Positions 58,136 to 64,000 of a stretch of DNA of 64,000 nucleotides are shown in pieces. The notes under the pieces are model-generated. The model did not search any database. It saw nothing but the letters and a program-made list of their open reading frames with translations, and was not told the DNA's origin. The stretch spans positions 2,170,001 through 2,234,000 of the forward strand of contig NZ_CP046172.1 of NCBI RefSeq assembly GCF_011801145.1, in the 5' to 3' direction. A program made the position numbers and the translations under genes. The stretch's first letter is position 1, and every line of letters starts with the position of its first letter. This DNA is from Nocardia arthritidis (GTDB lineage: Bacteria; Actinomycetota; Actinomycetes; Mycobacteriales; Mycobacteriaceae).

Positions 58136-60359
58136 CCGGAAGATGTTCGTTATGCCTCTTTCCTCAGAGGCTAGAGCCGGGTGCGCGATCCTGGCTCAAA
58201 CGAATGGCTGCGATGAGACGATCGTCCTCGCCGCTGCGGTGTGCAGCGTGATATTCCGCCACACTAGAGAAGAGGATTTCGTTGTCTCAGGTCGGGTAAT
58301 GCGCATAACAGACAAGACCCGGTTCCGCGATTTGCTGCTACCTGGCCCCACCGGTTGCGCCGGTCGAGTGGTAGACGTCCGACTAGTACACGAAACGGGC
58401 GAGCTTTACGTCACCGCGGAGGATGGAGCGGCCTGGCAGTCGTCGTTCGACAGTCTCCTGCGACACGCGACGGCCGAGCCGGATTGCCCCGTCGGTTCGT
58501 TGCGGTTGCTTTCTCCTGAGGAGATCAAACGCGCGTTTGCAGAGATCCAGGCCGATGTCGCGCCAGGCTCAAATCCAGAAGTCCTACACGCGCCTTTTGA
58601 GCGATTGGCTCGCGACTACCCAGAACGGTCTGCGCTGATCACCTCCGGAACGACGCTTTCGTATGGTCAACTGAACGAGCGTGCAGATCGTTTCGCTGCC
58701 CACCTCGTACGGCTAGGCGCCGGACCTGATACTCCGGTTGGTGTGCTTGTGGAGCGCTCAGCTGAGCTGGTCGTCGCACTATTGGGGGCCCTCAAGTGCG
58801 GTGCACCGTTTATCCCGCTCGACCGACGGATGCCGTTCGCTAGGGTGCAGGATGTTCTTCGGGCCGCGGGTACGCACCTACTGATTGACCGCGACGCAGT
58901 TTTGGCCGGTACCAGTGTCGAATCCCCGCCCTGCGATACGACCGTAACCCCCGCTCATCCCGCATACATGTATTTCACCTCCGGTTCGACCGGCACGCCC
59001 AAAGGCGTCGTTATCGACCATCGGTGCGCCGCGCTTCGGGTCGACTGGATTGTGAGTCGCTATGGCCTAAGTCGAGACTCGATTGTTCTCCACAAGTGCC
59101 CCCTCATCTTTGATGTGGCGGTAATCGAAATCATGGCGCCGCTGAATTCTGGAGCGGCCTGCAGGATTGCTGAGCCGGATACTGAGGCGGACGTAGAACG
59201 GTTGGCTGGGCTGCTGCAGAACGGTGATGTGACGTTCGTGCACTTCGTCCCCTCAATGCTGAAAACCTTTCTCGCAGGAGTCGGCGATATGAAGTTCCCA
59301 GCAGTGCGGTGGGTCCAAACTTCGGGAGAAGCGATGCCTGCGCGGCTGCTTGACCAGGTCAAGGAGTGTTTCGGCAACGCAGAGTTCCATTCGGTCTACG
59401 GCCAAACCGAGACCTCTGAGGTCGCCTGCTGGTCCGGGACCGACAAGTCGGGTCAGTTGGAGGTTCCAATAGGCAGGCAGGTGGGGGTCTACCGACTGTA
59501 TGTGCTAGACGAGGCACTGAATCCGGTACCGCCGGGAGTCCAGGGAGAGATCTGCATCGCAGGGGTTGGAGGCCTGGCTCGCGGCTACCATAACCAGCCC
59601 GCGCTGACCGCGGAAAGGTTTGTCCCTCATCCTCAGCCGCTTGTCTCCGGAGAGCGGCTGTATCGCACCGGCGACCTAGGAGTCCTGGACGCGACAGGCG
59701 AGATACTGTTCCGTGGCAGAGCTGACACGCAGGCGAAAATCCGGGGAGCCAGGGTCGAACCCGTCGAGGTGGAGGCCATGCTAGCCCAGGCTCCGCGGGT
59801 CCGAGACTGCGCGGTGGTGGTTGTTCAGGATGGTCACGGCGACAACGAGCTGGTCGCGTACGTCGTCGGTGACAAACTGTCTCGCGACGAACTGGATGCC
59901 TGGCTGGTCGCGCGGTTGCCGAGTTACATGGTCCCTGCTGTCTACATGCTCATGGACTCGCTGCCTATGACCGGATCAGGCAAGCTGGACCGTAGCGCAC
60001 TACCGGCACCGACCCCAGCTGACCGGGGGGCCCGGAGCACATCAGGGGAGGCCCGGACGCAGCTGGAAGCTGAGCTATCCGCTCTGGTCGCGTTCGTTCT
60101 AGGGGTTCCCGAGGTGGGCAGGACCGATGGCTTCTTCGCCATCGGTGGTACCTCGTTGAACGCGACCCGGGTTCTGGTGCGGATCAACGCGCTCTTCGGA
60201 GTCACCGTCGATGTTGCCGACTTCTTCGCCGATCCCACCGTTCGAGGTCTGGCCGCACAGGTCGAACGCGGGCTTTTCGAGCTGGTCTCTTCCTTAACGG
60301 AAGCAGAGGCAGCACAGCGTCTCGCTGAGCTCGACTCCGCGGCAGGCGAGACACGATGA
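58128..60359 (+). CDS. NRPS protein: truncated condensation remnant - adenylation - thiolation
   Basis: 743 aa; ATG 8 bp inside the preceding gene. Residues 1-135 look like the C-terminal lobe of a condensation domain (T-I-V-L-A-A-A-V-C-S-V-I-F-R, D-F-V-V-S-G-R) without H-H-x-x-x-D-G. Adenylation cores: F-T-S-G-S-T-G-T-P-K-G, I-F-D-V-A-V-I-E, Y-G-Q-T-E-T-S-E, Y-R-T-G-D, G-S-G-K-L-D-R; carrier F-F-A-I-G-G-T-S (Ser676). My pocket alignment reads D-V-I-H-Q-S-V-E-V-K, a code I do not recognise, which suits a non-standard monomer such as piperazate or an alkylproline. The C remnant cannot condense by itself; it may only support the A domain. ATGA overlap with the next gene. Confidence 0.9.
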   Translation: MLDRKMFVMPLSSEARAGCAILAQTNGCDETIVLAAAVCSVIFRHTREEDFVVSGRVMRITDKTRFRDLLLPGPTGCAGRVVDVRLVHETGELYVTAEDGAAWQSSFDSLLRHATAEPDCPVGSLRLLSPEEIKRAFAEIQADVAPGSNPEVLHAPFERLARDYPERSALITSGTTLSYGQLNERADRFAAHLVRLGAGPDTPVGVLVERSAELVVALLGALKCGAPFIPLDRRMPFARVQDVLRAAGTHLLIDRDAVLAGTSVESPPCDTTVTPAHPAYMYFTSGSTGTPKGVVIDHRCAALRVDWIVSRYGLSRDSIVLHKCPLIFDVAVIEIMAPLNSGAACRIAEPDTEADVERLAGLLQNGDVTFVHFVPSMLKTFLAGVGDMKFPAVRWVQTSGEAMPARLLDQVKECFGNAEFHSVYGQTETSEVACWSGTDKSGQLEVPIGRQVGVYRLYVLDEALNPVPPGVQGEICIAGVGGLARGYHNQPALTAERFVPHPQPLVSGERLYRTGDLGVLDATGEILFRGRADTQAKIRGARVEPVEVEAMLAQAPRVRDCAVVVVQDGHGDNELVAYVVGDKLSRDELDAWLVARLPSYMVPAVYMLMDSLPMTGSGKLDRSALPAPTPADRGARSTSGEARTQLEAELSALVAFVLGVPEVGRTDGFFAIGGTSLNATRVLVRINALFGVTVDVADFFADPTVRGLAAQVERGLFELVSSLTEAEAAQRLAELDSAAGETR

Positions 60360-63300
60360 CTATGACGCCAGAGCAGCGGGAACTGATGCGGCGCATCCTC
60401 GACCGGCGTTTTTCTGCAGCTCGACGGTTACCGACCCGAGAGCGCGGCACTCGGGTGCCGCTGACCCCATCACAGGCTGGCATCTGGTTCTTCACCCAGC
60501 TGTATCCCGACAGCGCCGAGTACAACGTCTTCGATTTACTCGGGGTCCCTATGGTGCTGGGGGCGGCGGACCTGCGCCGCGCACTGGCCAGCATGGTCGA
60601 GCGCCACGACGCGTTGCGGCTTTACATCACGTTGGAGGACGGCAAACCCTATCAGTACGATCGGCCACCCTTCGAACCTCAAGTTGGCTGGCATGACCTG
60701 CGCGATCTGCCAGATGCCGAGGCTATAAGGCGGGCAGAGGACATCGCCAACGGGTGCGCCCAGACCCTGCTGCCGGTTGACGGGTCACCGCTGTTCTGTG
60801 CATCGGGGATCGCGATGCCTGGCAACCGGACACTGGTGGTGCTGGTCCTTCACCACCTCGTCACCGATTACGTATCGTTCACGGTGCTCATCGAGGAGCT
60901 GAGCGCGCTCCTGGCCGGCGGCTCACTGACGCCCGCGCCAGAAGCAGGATTTCTCGACTACGCTGCTTGGCTCGATCGGACCACCGACCCCGGCCGTGTC
61001 GCCGCCGAGCTGGTGTACTGGACCAACAAACTCACAGGCGACCTGCCTGTCCTCGACATGCCTAGTGACCGAGCCCGGCCTGAGCGGTCGAGTCGACGCG
61101 GACACGCGGTCGCTTTCGCCCTCGTGCCGGAGACGGTTGCCGCGCTGCGGCGGCTGGCTGCGGAGGAAGAGACCACGTTGTTCACAGTGGTCCTGGCGGC
61201 CTACAAGGTGCTGCTGATGCGATTGGGCGGCCAGCGTGACGTGATCGTGGGCACCGCGCTTGCGGGCCGCGACCATCCCGATGCCGAACGCATCGTTGGA
61301 TGCTTCATCAAGTCGCTGCCGCTGCGCACGTACATCGACCCCGCAACCACTTTTCGCAAGCTGGTCAGGGCCGTACACACGACTGTAGTCGAAGCACAGG
61401 ACCATCAAACTGTGCCCTTCGCACAGATCGTTGCCGCGCTAGGGGCACCGCATGGCATCGGCGTCCATCCAGTCTTCCAAGCGGAGTTCGGTTTGGTCGC
61501 TCTCGACGGACTGCAGCTTTCTGGAGCCGAGATCAATCCAATCACATTGCTCGACTATAACCAGGCCAAGTGGGACATTTCTGTCACGCTCTGGGATTCG
61601 GCACAGCGCGTTTCGGGCACTATGGAGTGCTCGGCTGACTTGTTCGATCAGCCGACAGTGGCCCGGTTCTGCGAGATCTACCAGCATCTCTGCGGGTTAC
61701 TTGCCGCACAACCGAATTTGGCTGTGGGCCGCCACCCGTTAGTTTCCGACGCCGAGCGCCACCGCATCTTGCATGAATTTGACGGGCGAAGGTCGGTCAC
61801 CATTGCCCAAGCAACCCTAGCTGAGTTGTTCGAAGCTCAGGTGCGGCGAACGCCCGACGCCGTGGCCGTCGAACAAGGCGAACGCACCTTAGCTTACCGG
61901 GAGTTCAACGCGCGGGCCAACCAAGCCGCATGGGCACTGCGGGAGCTAGGAGTCCGGCGCGGAGCGCCGGTGGCGCTGCTCATGCAGCGCAGTATGGACA
62001 TGCTCGTCGCAATCTATGCGGTTACCAAAAGCGGAGGCGTATACGTTCCGCTCGATCCCGAACTACCGGACCTGCGACTGGCTCACATGCTCGAAGACAC
62101 CGCCCCCGAGATCACGATCATCGACAGGCGCCGGGAGGTTCGGGTGCCGGGCCGGGCACTCCCCTACGCCGAGCTGATGGAACTCTCCGCGACCATGTCC
62201 GCGCATGACCCAGTAAACAAAGGTTCCGGCGGCAATCTGTCTCATTTGCTCTACACCTCTGGGTCTACCGGCAAGCCGAAGGCGGTGGCGTGCCCAGTAG
62301 AGACTGCAGTCGCCGACATTCTGTATATGCAACGCCAGCTGAAGTACCAGACGGATGACGCGATCCTGTTCAAGACCTCGTACGGCTTTGACACGTCGCT
62401 GTGGGAGATTTTCTGGCCCCTGTATGTCGGCGCACGCATCGTGGTGTGCCCGCCAGGTGCGGAGCGGGATCCAGCAGGGCTTATCGAGCAGATCGAGAAG
62501 CATAGCGTTACCGTCGTCGATCTGACACCGACAGTGCTGCGTGCGGTGCTCGACCTGCTTGAACCTGGCCGCTGTCCGTCGTTGCGCTACTTGCACACTG
62601 GCGGTGAAATGGTGACTGCAGACCTACGTGATGATTTCTGTTCTCGCTCCGGCGCGGAGTTGGTTAACGGCTATGGCCCGACTGAAACTGGTTGTGCAGT
62701 CACCGCGATTCTGAAGGCATCGCCAGACAACCCCACTGTGCCGCTGGGTCGTCCGCACCCCCACTTCCGTCTATACGTACTAGACGAAGCGTTGAACATG
62801 ATGCCGATCGGAATCCCAGGTGAGGCGTATCTCAGTGCAGAGGTCGGAATCGCGCATGGCTATTTTCAGCGTCCCAGGTTGACCGCCGAGCGATTCCTGC
62901 CTGATCCGTACGGGCCGCCAGGTCGCCGCATGTACCGCACGGGGGATCTCTGCAAGTACATGGCGGACGGCACGGTTACGATCCGCGGCCGCGTGGACTC
63001 GCAGATTAAGGTTCGAGGGCTCCGGGTCGAGCTTGAAGAGATCGAGTCCGTGCTGCGCGGGGCGCCAGGGGTCTCCGAATGCGCTGTGATACCTGTCGGA
63101 GCAGATATGGCTTTAGCGCTAGCCGCATTCGTCGTGATGGAGTTTGGAGAGACCTTGGATGTTGGTGGAGTCCGTGGCTACCTAGCGCAGCGGCTACCTC
63201 GACACATGGTGCCCGCCGGAGTCCAGATCGTAGACAATCTGCCGGTCAATGTCAACGGCAAAATCGACCGACAAGCTCTACTCGGATTGTGGCGGGAGGA

Positions 63301-64000
63301 CACGATCCAGACCAACTCCGCCCTGGTCGCGCCGACCGACGAGTTGGAACGACAGCTAGCCGAGGTCTTTGGCGCAGCCCTCGGCCTCTCGCATGTTGGC
63401 GTGACCGACAGTTTCTTTGACCTCGGCGGCCATTCACTTCTCGTATTTAGGCTGATTGCAGCCTGCCAACGGCAGCTAGGAATCAAGCCACAGGTCCAGG
63501 ACGTATTCGCCGCGCCCACCGTGCGGGAGTTAGCCGACCTGCTACGCACTCAGGGGCCCGATCCGCAACGGAGCCTGGTGGCTCTTGGGCCAAGGCCAGG
63601 AAGGCCGCTGGTCGTGTTCGTTCATGGTTCGGACGGCTCGGCTCTACCCTTCCATAACGTCGCCCGTCATCTCGGCAGGGAGTACTCGGTCCATGCTGTG
63701 AGGGCGGTCGACGGCGAGACATATGCCGACACAATCGAAGAGTTGGCGGCCCAGTACCTGACAGAGATCGACAAGATACGCGGGCTGAGCCCTGTGTGTC
63801 TGGCTGGTTGGTCGGTGGGGGGATGCATCGCACTGGAGATGGCGAGGCAGTGGCGACTGCGTGGAATCAAGGTACCTGCAGTACTAATGCTCGACGCATG
63901 GCCGCCGCTGGCTGTAAACGCCACCGCCGCGGCCCGGGAGTCGGTGCGAGAAGCCATCCACACAACGAGAATCCCGACAGTCGATGCGGAGGAAAAAGGT
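60356..64000 (+). CDS. Terminal NRPS module C-A-T-TE, cut by the window end
   Basis: 1215 codons are open to the edge. C domain (about 35-440) with P-L-T-P-S-Q-A-G-I-W-F and H-H-L-V-T-D-Y (166-172): the second His and Asp are kept but the usual final Gly is Tyr. A domain (about 480-950): Y-T-S-G-S-T-G-K-P-K, G-F-D-T-S-L-W-E, Y-G-P-T-E-T-G-C, Y-R-T-G-D-L, N-G-K-I-D-R. Pocket by eye D-T-W-D-H-G-G-C-A-K, not a code I know. Carrier Ser1027 (D-L-G-G-H-S). Thioesterase from about 1065 with A-G-W-S-V-G-G (Ser1153), which would release the final peptide, linear or cyclic. The TE is incomplete here. Confidence 0.93.
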   Translation, partial: MTMTPEQRELMRRILDRRFSAARRLPTRERGTRVPLTPSQAGIWFFTQLYPDSAEYNVFDLLGVPMVLGAADLRRALASMVERHDALRLYITLEDGKPYQYDRPPFEPQVGWHDLRDLPDAEAIRRAEDIANGCAQTLLPVDGSPLFCASGIAMPGNRTLVVLVLHHLVTDYVSFTVLIEELSALLAGGSLTPAPEAGFLDYAAWLDRTTDPGRVAAELVYWTNKLTGDLPVLDMPSDRARPERSSRRGHAVAFALVPETVAALRRLAAEEETTLFTVVLAAYKVLLMRLGGQRDVIVGTALAGRDHPDAERIVGCFIKSLPLRTYIDPATTFRKLVRAVHTTVVEAQDHQTVPFAQIVAALGAPHGIGVHPVFQAEFGLVALDGLQLSGAEINPITLLDYNQAKWDISVTLWDSAQRVSGTMECSADLFDQPTVARFCEIYQHLCGLLAAQPNLAVGRHPLVSDAERHRILHEFDGRRSVTIAQATLAELFEAQVRRTPDAVAVEQGERTLAYREFNARANQAAWALRELGVRRGAPVALLMQRSMDMLVAIYAVTKSGGVYVPLDPELPDLRLAHMLEDTAPEITIIDRRREVRVPGRALPYAELMELSATMSAHDPVNKGSGGNLSHLLYTSGSTGKPKAVACPVETAVADILYMQRQLKYQTDDAILFKTSYGFDTSLWEIFWPLYVGARIVVCPPGAERDPAGLIEQIEKHSVTVVDLTPTVLRAVLDLLEPGRCPSLRYLHTGGEMVTADLRDDFCSRSGAELVNGYGPTETGCAVTAILKASPDNPTVPLGRPHPHFRLYVLDEALNMMPIGIPGEAYLSAEVGIAHGYFQRPRLTAERFLPDPYGPPGRRMYRTGDLCKYMADGTVTIRGRVDSQIKVRGLRVELEEIESVLRGAPGVSECAVIPVGADMALALAAFVVMEFGETLDVGGVRGYLAQRLPRHMVPAGVQIVDNLPVNVNGKIDRQALLGLWREDTIQTNSALVAPTDELERQLAEVFGAALGLSHVGVTDSFFDLGGHSLLVFRLIAACQRQLGIKPQVQDVFAAPTVRELADLLRTQGPDPQRSLVALGPRPGRPLVVFVHGSDGSALPFHNVARHLGREYSVHAVRAVDGETYADTIEELAAQYLTEIDKIRGLSPVCLAGWSVGGCIALEMARQWRLRGIKVPAVLMLDAWPPLAVNATAAARESVREAIHTTRIPTVDAEEKG

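Overview
The window is high-GC actinobacterial DNA with dense, overlapping genes. An XRE regulator of the DUF5753 type next to a DUF397 gene, an EspG-type ESX chaperone with a PPE-like substrate, a DUF3558 lipoprotein, a DUF4254 protein, cutinase-like and MAB_1171c-like proteins and F420-dependent chemistry point to a mycolate actinomycete, most probably Nocardia. This is inferred from protein families; no rRNA or other marker gene is present. No tRNA, CRISPR array, integrase, replication initiator or insertion sequence was recognised.

Region 1 (1-5.6 kb) is accessory: a DUF397/XRE pair on the minus strand, then a tight plus-strand string of small genes. Two resemble catalytically dead resolvase N-terminal domains, two are paralogues of an uncharacterised family, and one is a nucleoside-hydrolase fold with an altered metal motif; a cold-shock-like protein and a DUF4254 protein follow. 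Region 2 (5.7-12.9 kb) is an ESX/WXG-type secretion island (EspG-like, PPE-like, a small helical protein, a 781-residue WXG-type protein, membrane or lipoproteins). Region 3 (13.8-35.5 kb) is a conjugation (type IV secretion) operon. It holds two MinD/ParA-like proteins without the P-loop lysine, a cutinase with a very large insert, an M23-SLT-NlpC/P60 wall hydrolase, VirB2-, VirB8- and VirB6-like membrane proteins, an SCO6880-like protein, a VirB4-like ATPase, a membrane protein plus separate VirD4/TraD ATPase, and a DUF1173 protein. Most of these genes overlap by a few bases. With no integrase or replication gene in view, the data do not tell an integrated element from a plasmid. Region 3 ends in about 1 kb of debris (35.5-36.6 kb).

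Region 4 (36.6-64 kb, running off the right edge) is a nonribosomal peptide gene cluster whose left part is visibly AT-richer. It starts with a PIG-L deacetylase and an XRE / ImmA-IrrE peptidase / MAB_1171c-type membrane protein trio, followed by a StrR-like regulator. The biosynthetic genes are a P450, an A-T protein with a threonine-like specificity code, a TubC-docking/thioesterase fusion with a cysteine nucleophile, a proline-3-hydroxylase-like enzyme, an F420-type oxidoreductase, a ThDP enzyme, a T-C didomain, an MFS exporter and a glutamate-semialdehyde-aminomutase-like enzyme. A second block opens after a perfect 30-bp palindrome: an N-hydroxylase fused to a KtzT/PaiB-type domain (a one-gene piperazate pathway), an MbtH protein, a VOC dioxygenase next to an LmbB2-like heme tyrosine hydroxylase, a truncated-C-A-T protein and a terminal C-A-T-TE synthetase cut by the window end.

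Read together, region 4 should make a short nonribosomal peptide from several unusual monomers: piperazate, a Thr-like residue, perhaps 3-hydroxyproline, and perhaps an L-DOPA-derived ring-cleaved (pyrroline/alkylproline-like) unit. I know of no described compound that combines the piperazate fusion with the LmbB1/LmbB2-like pair, so this cluster is the best candidate in the window for undescribed chemistry.
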